DNA of 20,061 bases, taken from positions 1 to 20,061 of IMG/VR virus record IMGVR_UViG_3300002835_008705; one strand, 5' to 3'. Below the pieces are notes generated by a model. It was given only the letters and a program-made list of their open reading frames with translations. It was not told the DNA's origin and did not search any database. Both the position numbers and the translations under genes were made by a program. Source of the stretch: a virus. Shown here piece after piece: positions 12,834 to 20,061 of the stretch (position 1 is the first letter of the stretch; every line of letters starts with the position of its first letter).

Positions 12834-13247
12834 ATGGCAGTCGCAAAATGGGCCACTCCTTCGGCGCGCGGATCGAACATTGCGTCGACCAACCTGAACA
12901 GCCTGGCTAACGGATCCGAGTCCACGGCGGTCACGTATGACAATTCGACCAACCGCGATCTGTACGGGATCATCACGATCAAGCTCGGGTCGATCACTCC
13001 CGCGACGGCCGGCGCTATCGCGGTCCGAATCACCCTCAACGATGGCACCGACACCTCCGACCGTGCAGCGGGCGACGTCTACATCGCCGAACTGAACAGC
13101 GGTGCATCGGCCAAAGTCGTCATGATCCCGATGGTCCGGCTCTATCCGTTCTCGATGCGAATCAGCGTCCGCAATAACAGCGGCGTCGCATTCGCCGCAT
13201 CGGGAAACGAGTTGTACGTCCGGCCCTACAATGAGGACGTGACCTAA
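12834..13247 (+). CDS. Beta-rich virion protein, hypothetical
   Basis: 137 residues from ATG 12834, 2 bases after the preceding stop; the earlier in-frame start at 12591 is inside that gene. A stretch of strands (YGIITIKLGSITPATAGAIA, VRITLNDGTDTSDRAAGDVY, VVMIPMVRLYPFSMRISVRN) without long helices or cysteines suggests a jelly-roll or sandwich. The pattern 'SESTAVTYDNSTNRDLYGII' then 'LRITL..G..' and a closing 'N.SG.AFAASGNELYVRPYN' is seen in phage tail-region proteins but the function is not known to me. It likely works with the neighbouring LamG-like protein. Confidence 0.55.
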   Translation: MAVAKWATPSARGSNIASTNLNSLANGSESTAVTYDNSTNRDLYGIITIKLGSITPATAGAIAVRITLNDGTDTSDRAAGDVYIAELNSGASAKVVMIPMVRLYPFSMRISVRNNSGVAFAASGNELYVRPYNEDVT

Positions 13248-13248
13248 G

Positions 13249-13992
13249 ATGCGAACCGGCAGCGCGGTCGACGATGCGGTTTTGCAATCGCGGCGGCTGA
13301 CGATCCAGCATCTTCGCCCGATCGCCTGGGCTCACGCACGCGATGGCGTGGCACGCTACTCAGGCTCAGGAATTTCGGAGATAGACACTGGATTGTCGCT
13401 TGAGTTCGCGCAGTCTGATGCAAACCTCCGTCCCACTCGCGGGTTTACTGCCGGCCAAGTTGGAATCGTCCCGATTAGTCCCGCCGACCAAGTCACAACT
13501 CCATCGACTGCACAAGCGGTCGGCGATTTCACAATCGCCGTGCTTTGGTGGTGTTCCAACACCAATGGTAACGTTCCAGATTTCATTGTTAGGGATTCGG
13601 CTTCTGGGGTGTATTTGCTGTTGACATCCGTTTCAGGTCCAGCAGTCCGCGCGACAGTCGGATCAGTCCTATCAAATACGATTGCCATTTCCACCGGACG
13701 CCCATTCGTTGCCGTGCTCACGTACCTCGACGGATCGCAAACGGGAACGCTTCGCTGCAACGGATCGAGCGAGATCGCGACCGACAACGGACTGAGCACC
13801 GATAACGTGACTATTGACTTGGTAGTCAACACCGCAGACGAAATCTGCTACGAAGCCGTCGCTTTCGATCGCGCACTTGGAAACCGCGAGTGCCAGTTGC
13901 TCGAGGGCGTCATGGCTTGGAATAACGGACTACCGAACGCATTGCCCGGCAATCATCCGTTTGCGTTGCGTCCTCCGCTGATCGGAGACTAA
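13249..13992 (+). CDS. LamG/concanavalin-like virion protein
   Basis: 247 residues. The middle and C-terminal part has the marks of a laminin-G-like jelly roll: GDFTIAVLWWCSNTNGN, then DFIVRDSASGVYLLLT, RPFVAVLTYLDGSQTGTL and a final YEAVAFDRALGNRECQLLEG. The last part, 'EA..FDRALG..E...LEG.MAW..GL...LP..HP', is typical of LamG proteins in phages and planctomycetes, which bind glycans. The N-terminal 60 residues are different and may attach it to the tail. Local base composition is a little less GC-rich than in its neighbours around 13380-13700. A host-binding role is inferred. Confidence 0.65.
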   Translation: MRTGSAVDDAVLQSRRLTIQHLRPIAWAHARDGVARYSGSGISEIDTGLSLEFAQSDANLRPTRGFTAGQVGIVPISPADQVTTPSTAQAVGDFTIAVLWWCSNTNGNVPDFIVRDSASGVYLLLTSVSGPAVRATVGSVLSNTIAISTGRPFVAVLTYLDGSQTGTLRCNGSSEIATDNGLSTDNVTIDLVVNTADEICYEAVAFDRALGNRECQLLEGVMAWNNGLPNALPGNHPFALRPPLIGD

Positions 13993-13993
13993 C

Positions 13994-14584
13994 ATGCCAA
14001 CACGCAACCGCGTTCCCGCCATCGCGGTCATTTCTGCCGCTGCTCCGGTCGGAACCGTCGTCCAACCCCTTGCCGATGTGACGAGCGTCTCCGGGGCGGT
14101 GATCCCGAACTCCTCGGCTGGTTCGATCACTCGCACGCTTGCCGACGTCACCTCGTCGACCGCTGCGGTGGTCGACAACGGCCCAACCGGCTCGATTGTC
14201 CGCACTCTCGACAGCTTGACCGTCAGCTCCACCGGCGCCGTCGTCGCGACCGTTGGCGAATCGGGCACCGAACCGCCGACGTTGCGAATCAGCATCCCCG
14301 CATCGGGGACAACCTCGGACGCTGCAACGATTCCGATGTCGCTCAACTTGGCCGGGATCGACGTACCGACCATGACCGGCACATCGATGACGTTCCTGGG
14401 CTCGATCGACGGCAGCAATTACTTCGCGCTCTACGAGGGGAGCACGCTCTACAGCGTGGCCTCGCCGTCGGGCCGCTACATCGCCCTCGACCCTGCGGTC
14501 GTCAGCACCGCGAAATTCCTCCGCGTTGTTTCCAGCTCGACCGAGCCGTCCGCGCGCCCGCTCACTCTCGTCCTTCGCAAATAG
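13994..14584 (+). CDS. Modular virion protein: three repeats plus a beta domain
   Basis: 196 residues. Residues about 19-88 hold three imperfect repeats of 23-25 residues: GTVVQPLADVTSVSGAVI, GSITRTLADVTSSTAAVV and GSIVRTLDSLTVSSTGAVV. Residues about 97-196 are a beta domain that repeats the stand-alone protein at 11350-11676 (see that entry). So an attached repeat stalk carries a domain that elsewhere in the same operon is a gene of its own. Starts one base after the preceding stop. This is the structure of a fibre or decoration protein. The binding target is unknown. Confidence 0.6.
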   Translation: MPTRNRVPAIAVISAAAPVGTVVQPLADVTSVSGAVIPNSSAGSITRTLADVTSSTAAVVDNGPTGSIVRTLDSLTVSSTGAVVATVGESGTEPPTLRISIPASGTTSDAATIPMSLNLAGIDVPTMTGTSMTFLGSIDGSNYFALYEGSTLYSVASPSGRYIALDPAVVSTAKFLRVVSSSTEPSARPLTLVLRK

Positions 14585-14593
14585 GATCCACCG

Positions 14594-14971
14594 ATGCCAT
14601 TTCTCAACGATCGCGTTTTTGACAACGGGCTTACGGTTTTAGATACCGAAGCCAACCGCCTGGACATCTGCAGCAGCGAGCCGACGACCTACACGCAGGC
14701 CAACAGCACGCTCACCTTAGGCAATAAAACGCTCGGCGCGGGCGACATCGGAGCACCGGCCGCGGGTTCGCCAAACGGTCGGCAAGTCACTGTCACAGCT
14801 TTGACTGCCGGATCGGTCACCGCGACGGGAACGGCAACGCATTACGCCATAACCGACACCGTCAACAGCCGACTGCTGGCAACCGGTGCATTGACCGCAT
14901 CGCAAGCAGTGACTAACGGCAACACGTTCTCGACCAGTTCGTTCACGATCCGCATTCCGCAAGCGAGCTAA
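14594..14971 (+). CDS. Phage virion protein, small beta-rich family
   Basis: 125 residues. It begins PFLNDRVFDNGLTVLDTEAN, then LDICSSEPTTYTQANSTLTL. This 'N..FDNGL..L.T..N.L.IC...PTTY..A..T..LG.K' start is widespread among phage structural proteins of unknown role. The rest consists of strands (VTVTALTAGSVTATGTATHY, LLATGALTASQAVTNG) and ends FSTSSFTIRIPQ. It probably forms a beta sandwich on the particle. Gap to the preceding gene is 9 bases and to the next 3 bases. Confidence 0.65.
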   Translation: MPFLNDRVFDNGLTVLDTEANRLDICSSEPTTYTQANSTLTLGNKTLGAGDIGAPAAGSPNGRQVTVTALTAGSVTATGTATHYAITDTVNSRLLATGALTASQAVTNGNTFSTSSFTIRIPQAS

Positions 14972-14974
14972 CAC

Positions 14975-15433
14975 ATGGCTGACAACGTAGGAATCACACC
15001 CGGCAGCGGCGCGAAAGCAGCAAGCCGCGAGGTCACGTACAGCGGCGAAACGGCGCAGGTTCAAGTCGTCGGGCTCGCGACGTTCGCCGGTGCCGACGAT
15101 GCCAAGACCGTGGCTGACGTATCGGCAAATAATCCGATGCCGGTTGTCGGTACCCAAACTGATGATTTGCTTCGTATGCTCTCACGGCTCGTCAAGATTC
15201 TTGAATGCAATGCGGTCGTTGACCAACAACAACGGCAACGGGTAACGATTGATGCGATTGCAAGCTCGTTGACGTTAGGAACAGTAAGTACGGTGTCCAA
15301 TCTCGGCACAGTCTCCAACGTCCAAACCGTAGCAGCACAGACAGCACTTGCCGGTATGGACCGGGAAATGTACATCAACATCGCAAAGAACACCTACGCA
15401 AATTCAATTCGGTCACAATTATCATTCGTCTAA
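14975..15433 (+). CDS. Hypothetical virion protein
   Basis: 152 residues. The N-terminal part is Gly/Ala-rich with strands (GETAQVQVVGLATFAGADDA, VADVSANNPMPVVGTQTDDL), then a helix with LLRMLSRLVKILECNAVVD and a basic QQRQRV stretch, followed by a repeated SLTLGTVSTVSNLGTVSNVQ and a helical end. It may attach to the particle and present a repeated segment. The bases from about 15170 on are poorer in GC than most of the window (28 of 60 at 15241-15300), similar to the first bases of the next gene, so both may have a shared outside origin. Function unknown. Confidence 0.55.
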   Translation: MADNVGITPGSGAKAASREVTYSGETAQVQVVGLATFAGADDAKTVADVSANNPMPVVGTQTDDLLRMLSRLVKILECNAVVDQQQRQRVTIDAIASSLTLGTVSTVSNLGTVSNVQTVAAQTALAGMDREMYINIAKNTYANSIRSQLSFV

Positions 15434-15441
15434 GGTAAACC

Positions 15442-18075
15442 ATGCCAACACTATCAAACAACACGCTGACGCAGCAAGTTGATTTGCCAACGTGGGAATG
15501 GACACGTTTTGCCCCCGCAGTGTCGTCGGCGATCTCGTCCACCTGTTCGGCAGACAACCCCAATTTCCTCAGCACCGAACACGGCAGGTACATCTACTAC
15601 CTGATTAACTCGACGAACTTCTGGCGTTACGACACCTTCACCGACGTGTACCAGCAGTTGGCGTCGCCGCCGGTCGCCCTGACCACCTTCTCGGCAATGA
15701 AGCTGATGGGCGGCATGGGGCCCGAGGACAGGGTCATCGCCGCCACCAGCACCACCCTGACCGTCGCCGCAGTGACCGCACAGGCCATGCTCGGCTACGA
15801 CGTGGTGATCGTCAGCGGTACGGGCGCAGGTCAGCGCCGCACGATCACGGGTGTGGCCGAGCCGGTGGTGCACGACACCGGCGTCGTCACCACCGTCACG
15901 AACACGCAGGGCGCAATGTCGATCACCGACTCGGCCAGGTCGTGGGCGGTCAACCAGTACGCCGGGTACACCGCCCGCATCGTGTCGGGCACCGGCGTCG
16001 GCCAGTTCCGCCGCATCCTGTCCAACGCCGCAACGGTGCTGACCTTCGGTGACACGACCCAGCAGAACAAGCCCTACAACAACCCCGGCATCTTCGCCCC
16101 CGTTCCGGTCACCACCGCCGGTTCGCAGGCGTCGTTCACGATCGAGTCACAGGTGCTCACCGTCGACTCGGCGTGGGGGACCACCCCCGACACCACGTCG
16201 GTGTTCCGCATCCAGTCGGGCATGATCGCCATGACGACCTCGGCGGCTGCGCCGTTCTTCGTGCATCAGCACTACGACATCCTCACCGACACGTGGTACA
16301 TCATGCCCGCCACGTCGAACGTGCTGGCGGCGGCAGCGACCGACATGAGCCTTGAGCGCATGAGCGAGAACGCTTCGATCTGGGATCGGGGCAAGGCGAC
16401 CGGCGGCACGACCACCACACTGGTCGACGCCGCACGCGGGGTCGACACCCCGGCGTGGCGCACGAACCAGTGGGCGAACTACTGGGTGTACATCTTCTCG
16501 GGCACGGGTGTCGGCCAGATCCGCAAGATCGACTCCAACACCGCTACGACCCTGACGTGGAGCACTGCGGCCACCGCTCCCGACGCGACGAGCCGCTACC
16601 TGATCGTCGGGTTCGACGCCGGTACGGCCACCTCGGGTGCGGCCAGCACACTGACCGACTCGACCAAGAGCTGGGCGACGAACCGGTGGGCGAACTACGC
16701 CGTGCGCATCCTCGCTGGCACCGGCGCAGGCCAGGTGCGTCCGATCGTGTCGAACACGGCGACGGCGTTGACGGTCGCCAGGCCGTGGGCGACAAACCCC
16801 GACAACACCAGCGTCTATGCCTTGCAGGGCGACCCTGACAAGCTGTTCTTGTGGGCCGGTGGCCTGGCGTCGGTGCCGATCCTAAACCTCGACTCGAACA
16901 TCGGCACGTTCGGTCGGCAGGTCGACTTTGGCATCGCCCGCTCTGCGAGTGCCACCGTAGCGGGTCATCAGCCAGTGGCGATCGCCTCGGCCACATGGGT
17001 GACGAACGTGGCCACGGCCACCACGTCGCATCCGCACCAGTTCCGTGTCGGCGAGTCGGTGACCGTTGCTGGCGTCACGACCACCACAGCACTCAACGGC
17101 ACCTTCACCATCGCATCCGTGCCGTCGGCGACGACGTTCACCTACGCCGTCACCGGCAGCGGCTCGCCCGCCCAGACCGCTCAGTCGGTCACGTTGCTGA
17201 TCGACTCCACGAAGGCGTGGACCACCAACGAGCACGCCGGGCGCTACGTCTACTTCCAGTCCGCTGCGACGACGACGACGTCTGGTGCAACGACCACGCT
17301 GGTTGGTCGCATCTCGGCCAACGACGCGACCTCACTGACGATCACCACCAGCGCCGTCGCCACGGCACCCACCAACGGTGTCAGCCGCTACTCGATCTGC
17401 ACCACAGGTGGACCGGGAGCGATGGTGTCGGGCATCGCCAACGGCACGCACAGCACGACCACGCTCCAGGTGACCGGCGCTGGCTGGACCGTCAACACCT
17501 ACAGCTCGAAGCGTGTCCGCCTCTTCGCGACCGGCGCGAGCGGCAACGTCGAGGCGATCATCTCGTCCAACACCGCCGACACGCTCACGTTCTCCGCTGC
17601 TCTCGGCGCCGCCCCGGCAACCAACATCACCGGTTTCCAGATCCTCGAAGGCATCCAGAAGGGTGTGGGCTGCAACGCCAACTGGGCGTTCGGCACCACG
17701 AACGCCGACATTCGAGGCCGGTACATGTTCGCCACCCGTGGCGGCGGCTTGGCCGGGTTCGACCGGCTCGACCTGACCACGGATCGCATGTCACCGATCG
17801 CGACCTCGCCCACGACGGAGACACTGTCGACCGGCACTATGACGGCCTACGACGGCGTGGACCGGATCTACTTCCACAAGGACGCCACGCAGAGGGTCCT
17901 GTCGCTCAACGTGATGACAGCGAACGTCAACGGTGCGAGCATGTATCCATATGCAGCACCAACTGCGGTACTCGGCAACCGTATGGAAATCCTCACCACC
18001 AAGGATAATTTGAAGTATCTGTGGCTGAATCGTGCGTCGTTTCAAGAATGCTTCCGATGTCTCTTGTTCTGGTAA
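15442..18075 (+). CDS. Large repetitive virion (tail fibre-like) protein, mosaic composition
   Basis: 877 residues. A unit of 60-70 residues returns about five times: an 'S..WA.N..A.Y.VRI' strand, then SGTGxGQxRxI, then SNTATxLT. Copies are seen near 124, 182, 352, 425 and, more worn, 697. Each unit probably forms one blade or rib of a beta structure. Such 'GTG.GQ.R.I..NT.T.LT' repeats are known in large phage tail proteins, including actinophage ones. Composition changes sharply. GC counted by hand is 26/60 at 15421-15480, 43/60 at 16681-16740, 40/60 at 17461-17520 and 25/60 at 18001-18060. The core thus appears to be a transferred block inside a less GC-rich frame. Residues 1-45 and 834-877 belong to the low-GC frame. 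The protein may bind the host. Confidence 0.6.
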   Translation: MPTLSNNTLTQQVDLPTWEWTRFAPAVSSAISSTCSADNPNFLSTEHGRYIYYLINSTNFWRYDTFTDVYQQLASPPVALTTFSAMKLMGGMGPEDRVIAATSTTLTVAAVTAQAMLGYDVVIVSGTGAGQRRTITGVAEPVVHDTGVVTTVTNTQGAMSITDSARSWAVNQYAGYTARIVSGTGVGQFRRILSNAATVLTFGDTTQQNKPYNNPGIFAPVPVTTAGSQASFTIESQVLTVDSAWGTTPDTTSVFRIQSGMIAMTTSAAAPFFVHQHYDILTDTWYIMPATSNVLAAAATDMSLERMSENASIWDRGKATGGTTTTLVDAARGVDTPAWRTNQWANYWVYIFSGTGVGQIRKIDSNTATTLTWSTAATAPDATSRYLIVGFDAGTATSGAASTLTDSTKSWATNRWANYAVRILAGTGAGQVRPIVSNTATALTVARPWATNPDNTSVYALQGDPDKLFLWAGGLASVPILNLDSNIGTFGRQVDFGIARSASATVAGHQPVAIASATWVTNVATATTSHPHQFRVGESVTVAGVTTTTALNGTFTIASVPSATTFTYAVTGSGSPAQTAQSVTLLIDSTKAWTTNEHAGRYVYFQSAATTTTSGATTTLVGRISANDATSLTITTSAVATAPTNGVSRYSICTTGGPGAMVSGIANGTHSTTTLQVTGAGWTVNTYSSKRVRLFATGASGNVEAIISSNTADTLTFSAALGAAPATNITGFQILEGIQKGVGCNANWAFGTTNADIRGRYMFATRGGGLAGFDRLDLTTDRMSPIATSPTTETLSTGTMTAYDGVDRIYFHKDATQRVLSLNVMTANVNGASMYPYAAPTAVLGNRMEILTTKDNLKYLWLNRASFQECFRCLLFW
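15800..17620 (+). repeat. Diverged tandem repeats within the 877-residue gene
   Basis: Protein-level units carry SGTGxGQxRxIxSNxATxLT at residues about 124, 182, 352 and 425 and a weaker copy at about 697 (TGASGNVEAIISSNTADTLT). Spacing between copies varies (58 to 272 residues), so these are modules with insertions, not a clean DNA tandem array. Confidence 0.6.
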
Positions 18076-18081
18076 CCAATC

Positions 18082-18243
18082 ATGACTATCGAATTTTTGA
18101 TGCGCGTACTCACGAATCGGCTTACACGATTACGAGACGCCAAGATTCAAGCGGAAGCTAACGGAGACCTGGAAAGAATCGTCGAGCTGGACACCGAAAT
18201 CACTGAAACCGAGGCAACGCTCGCCGCACTGCGGAGCCTGTGA
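18082..18243 (+). CDS. Small coiled-coil-like protein
   Basis: 53 residues from ATG 18082, 6 bases after the large gene, ending in a TGA (18241-18243) that overlaps the next ATG. It is almost all helix: MTIEFLMRVLTNRLTRLRDA, then a charged stretch ERIVELDTEITETEATLAAL. Heptad spacing of Leu/Ile suggests a coiled coil of two segments. Because it is bracketed by overlapping coding frames with good spacing on both sides, it is likely real in spite of its size. The role may be a chaperone or linker for the neighbouring fibre proteins. Confidence 0.6.
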   Translation: MTIEFLMRVLTNRLTRLRDAKIQAEANGDLERIVELDTEITETEATLAALRSL

Positions 18244-18983
18244 TGAATTTGTTTTCGTTCCTGTTTGGTGGTTTGCTCGGAGGTGGTGGCAGCGGAAACG
18301 ACGCCGTCACACCGAGCAACCTTGCCGCTGGGACGCCTGTCCTCGGAACGACCACCGTCACACTCGCCGGGACGCTCAGCCCCGAGAATCTCACCGCTGG
18401 GACGCCTGTCCTCGGAACGACCAGCCTCACGCAAAATCACTCGCTCGCACCGTCTGGCCTCGCAGCGGGAACGCCTGTCGTCGGCACGTCCACACTGACG
18501 CAGACTCACGCCGTCGCACCGAGCAACCTCGCAGCGGGAACGCCGGTCCTCGGCACGTCCGCACTGACGCAAACCCACGCGGTCGCACCGAGCAACCTAG
18601 CCGCCGGAACGCCGGTCCTCGAGACGCTGACCGTCTCGCTTGCTGGCACGATCGCACCAACGAACTTGGCAGCGGGAACGCCGGTTGTCGGCACGTCGGC
18701 ACTGACGCAAGTTCACTCGCTCGCGCTGACCAACCTGGCCGCTGGCGCTCCTGCCATCGGCACGTCCACGCTAACGCAAACGCATCCGTTCGAACCGGTC
18801 GCAATTGTCAGCGGTGCGCCGGCGATCGGTGCGACCACCCTCACCCAAAATCACGGCTTGGCCCCGGTCGGACTCGCGACCGGCTCGCCGCAACTCGGAT
18901 CTCTGGATCTCGTTGTGATCGGGGATGTGTCCGTCGGTGCGTTTTCTCGATCGCCTGCCATCGTTGGCTCTGGAGTTTATTGA
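18243..18983 (+). CDS. Repeat protein with nine 23-residue units
   Basis: 246 residues from ATG 18243 (overlapping the preceding TGA); a GTG at 18240 is an alternative start. After a short hydrophobic N-terminus with a Gly-rich piece (FGGLLGGGGSG), nine units of 23 residues follow, with the pattern 'LAPSNLAAGTPVLGTSTLTQTHA'-like, of which the stretch NLAAGTPVLGT is most constant. Units six and later diverge, and the last is followed by a non-repeat tail (VVIGDVSVGAFSRSPAIVGS). Similar AGTPxLGT repeats occur in phage tail-region proteins of several bacterial groups. They should fold as a regular beta stack. Function on the particle is unknown. Confidence 0.68.
   Translation: MNLFSFLFGGLLGGGGSGNDAVTPSNLAAGTPVLGTTTVTLAGTLSPENLTAGTPVLGTTSLTQNHSLAPSGLAAGTPVVGTSTLTQTHAVAPSNLAAGTPVLGTSALTQTHAVAPSNLAAGTPVLETLTVSLAGTIAPTNLAAGTPVVGTSALTQVHSLALTNLAAGAPAIGTSTLTQTHPFEPVAIVSGAPAIGATTLTQNHGLAPVGLATGSPQLGSLDLVVIGDVSVGAFSRSPAIVGSGVY
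18309..18902 (+). repeat. 69-base tandem repeat array (about nine units)
   Basis: Units of 69 bases code for 23 residues each. Units 3 to 6 are closest to each other, with the 20-base stretch GCAGCGGGAACGCCGGTCCT and near variants repeated. Later units are more diverged. Being in frame and tandem, the array could change length by recombination or slippage without breaking the gene. Confidence 0.8.
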
Positions 18984-19681
18984 TGTACCGAAAAAACACT
19001 GCGGGCCAATCGATCTACTTCGCGATGATCAACGCATCGACCGGCGCAGCCCTTACCGGTGCGACCGTGACCGCACGCCGCGCCCTCGATGCCACCGCAC
19101 AAGCGACCGCGACCGGCACCGTCACCGAGCTGGGGAACGGTCAATACCGATTCAACCTCAGCCAGGCAGACACGAACGCGAACTACGGATCGTATCTGTT
19201 CACGGCAACCAACGCCGTCCCCGTCGAAAAAACGGTCGTCTTCACTGCCGCGAACCCGACAGACGGCGAGACGTTTGGAATCAGTAAACTAGATCTGCTT
19301 GTGGTTGGGTCCGTCAGTTACTCCGGGCCAGTCGATCCGACGGGTGTCATCCGCTCGCCGATCATTCGTGGCGACGATTACCTCGCCGCCAACGGTCGCG
19401 CGTTGACGTGGACATTCTCCGCCATCACTGGCATGAGTGCGGGTACCAGCACTGCACAACTTGGGTTCAAGTCGGGGACATCGACCTTGGTCGCGACTGG
19501 CACCGTGACCGACAACGGCAATGGAACATGGACTGCGTCGTTTGATCTGACGAAGGGACAGACCGCAGGCTTGACCGCACCTCAGTACGATTGGTCGGTC
19601 GAGATCGTCGGATCCGGCGGCGCGGAGATCACTCAAGTCCGATCCGGCCGCAGCGTGATCGTCGCGGACAAGTTTACATGA
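18983..19681 (+). CDS. Two-domain beta virion protein
   Basis: 232 residues from ATG 18983, which overlaps the preceding TGA. The N-terminal domain (about 1-92) is like a carboxypeptidase-regulatory or BppU-type beta sandwich: NTAGQSIYFAMINASTGAAL, TVTARRALDATAQATATGTV, LGNGQYRFNLSQADTNANYG. The C-terminal domain (about 115-232) repeats that idea (RGDDYLAANGRALTWTFSAI, ATGTVTDNGNGTWTASFDLT, YDWSVEIVGSGGAEITQVRS). Phage tail fibre and baseplate proteins often pair such domains. It follows the repeat protein and ends the group of surface proteins. Host attachment or baseplate assembly is likely but not shown. Confidence 0.65.
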   Translation: MYRKNTAGQSIYFAMINASTGAALTGATVTARRALDATAQATATGTVTELGNGQYRFNLSQADTNANYGSYLFTATNAVPVEKTVVFTAANPTDGETFGISKLDLLVVGSVSYSGPVDPTGVIRSPIIRGDDYLAANGRALTWTFSAITGMSAGTSTAQLGFKSGTSTLVATGTVTDNGNGTWTASFDLTKGQTAGLTAPQYDWSVEIVGSGGAEITQVRSGRSVIVADKFT

Positions 19682-19731
19682 GCCATGTTCACCACACTTC
19701 AACCCGGCGGCTCGCGCCGCTCGGCTACTAA
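19678..19731 (+). CDS. Possible 17-residue leader peptide gene
   Basis: ATG 19678 overlaps the preceding TGA (ATGA) and the frame ends at TAA 19729-19731, 2 bases before the next ATG. It codes for MSHVHHTSTRRLAPLGY. The tight fit between both neighbours fits the style of this operon, and it would keep ribosomes coupled to the next gene. A chance frame of this length cannot be excluded. Confidence 0.25.
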   Translation: MSHVHHTSTRRLAPLGY

Positions 19732-19733
19732 AA

Positions 19734-20061
19734 ATGCGGATCACGTTTGCCATCAAGGAATCGTTTTTCGATCGACCCAAGATCGTCGCGGCCCTGGGTC
19801 GTGCTCGATCCCGTGCACTATCAAAAGCTGGTTCCTTTGTTCGCCGGCGCGCACGCTCGAGCATGAGACGACGGAAACAATCGTCCGCACCTGGCCAACC
19901 ACCGACCGCACGCGCGACGAATGGGCCGAGCCTGAAAACGATTTTGTTCGCGTTTGATGGCGGCAAAGATTCCGTGATCGTCGGCCCGGTGCAACTGAAC
20001 CAAGCCACCAACGCCATCAAGGCCCGAACAACCGTTCCGGCGTTGCATGAGTTTGGAGAAA
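19734..20061 (+). CDS. Virion morphogenesis-like protein (partial, cut by window)
   Basis: A frame from ATG 19734 stays open to the window end (109 codons). It starts MRITFAIKESFFDRPKIVAA, continues with a basic helix (LGRARSRALSKAGSFVRRRA, RSSMRRRKQSSAPGQPPTAR), then SLKTILFAFDGGKDSVIVGP and TTVPALHEFGE. The order 'helix with K.G..VRR.AR.S', 'APG.PP', strand, 'VIVGP', and 'ALHEFG' marks the HK97 gp10-like/virion morphogenesis class, common in phages of planctomycetes. These proteins take part in neck or tail assembly. That it comes after the fibre group and not next to the neck genes is unusual. The C-terminus is missing. Confidence 0.75.
   Translation, partial: MRITFAIKESFFDRPKIVAALGRARSRALSKAGSFVRRRARSSMRRRKQSSAPGQPPTARATNGPSLKTILFAFDGGKDSVIVGPVQLNQATNAIKARTTVPALHEFGE

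Noticed and set aside
16851-18008. 385-codon frame inside the 877-residue gene
   Set aside because: The product is His/Arg/Asp-rich low complexity, typical of a shifted frame in GC-rich repeats, while the main frame has ordered protein repeats.
18309-18902. CRISPR array
   Set aside because: The 69-base repeats are contiguous, have no unique spacers, diverge gradually and encode in-frame protein units.
19685-19957. 90-codon frame near the right end
   Set aside because: It overlaps the morphogenesis-like gene starting at 19734, which has a recognisable pattern. The 90-codon product has none.
1-20061. tRNA genes, insertion sequences, or attachment repeats
   Set aside because: No cloverleaf-like sequence, transposase or flanking direct repeat was recognised by eye. 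A tRNA scan and repeat search on the whole element would be needed to exclude them.

Overview
The window is a block of tailed-phage structural genes, most likely a prophage or prophage-like element of a planctomycete (Pirellulales-like). The evidence is a coding density near 98%, mostly one strand, ATGA/TGATG stop-start overlaps, and about 60% GC. Two genes also look planctomycete in type: a tyrosine recombinase with a 'GNS...Y' C-terminus, and a small 'MRITF.IKESFFDRP' virion gene at the right edge. The host call is inference from sequence style. No tail sheath gene is seen, and a single tail-tube-like gene suggests a long non-contractile tail (siphovirus).

Layout. (1) 1-108: the probable tail of an upstream gene (terminase would be expected), a nested inverted repeat and a promoter. 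(2) 109-4568: a lipoprotein with a papain/C39-like Cys-His-Asp arrangement, a double-anchored thioredoxin-fold protein without CXXC, two small membrane proteins, a gpW-like joining protein and a lambda-type portal with a long C-terminal extension. (3) 4572-6463: a tyrosine integrase 3 bases after the portal stop, three small genes on the minus strand including a ribbon-helix-helix-like DNA-binding protein, and a divergent control region. That region has a minus-strand TTGCCG/TATAAT promoter under an inverted repeat and a perfect 30-base palindrome. (4) 6464-9526: a prohead protease-major capsid fusion, a Pro-rich small protein and a DUF2190-like capsid cement protein. (5) 9531-12419: a cysteine-rich small lipoprotein, neck and tail completion proteins, the tail tube, two small proteins, and a tail assembly chaperone pair that appears to need a -1 frameshift. 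(6) 12427-19681: ten genes, mostly beta-rich repetitive decoration, fibre or receptor-type proteins. They include an 877-residue gene whose core has far higher GC than its ends. (7) 19734-end: a virion morphogenesis-like protein, cut by the window.

The strongest unexplained signals are regulatory. The first gene and the capsid gene are preceded by the same promoter architecture, TTGTAAC-N7-GGGCGGG-N17-TAGnGT with an extended -10 TG. In both cases the ATG lies where transcription should begin, which predicts leaderless transcripts from two phage-specific promoters. Between these two operons sits a lysogeny-like module (integrase plus small regulators) with its own promoter and operator-like sequences. 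That is an unusual place for one.
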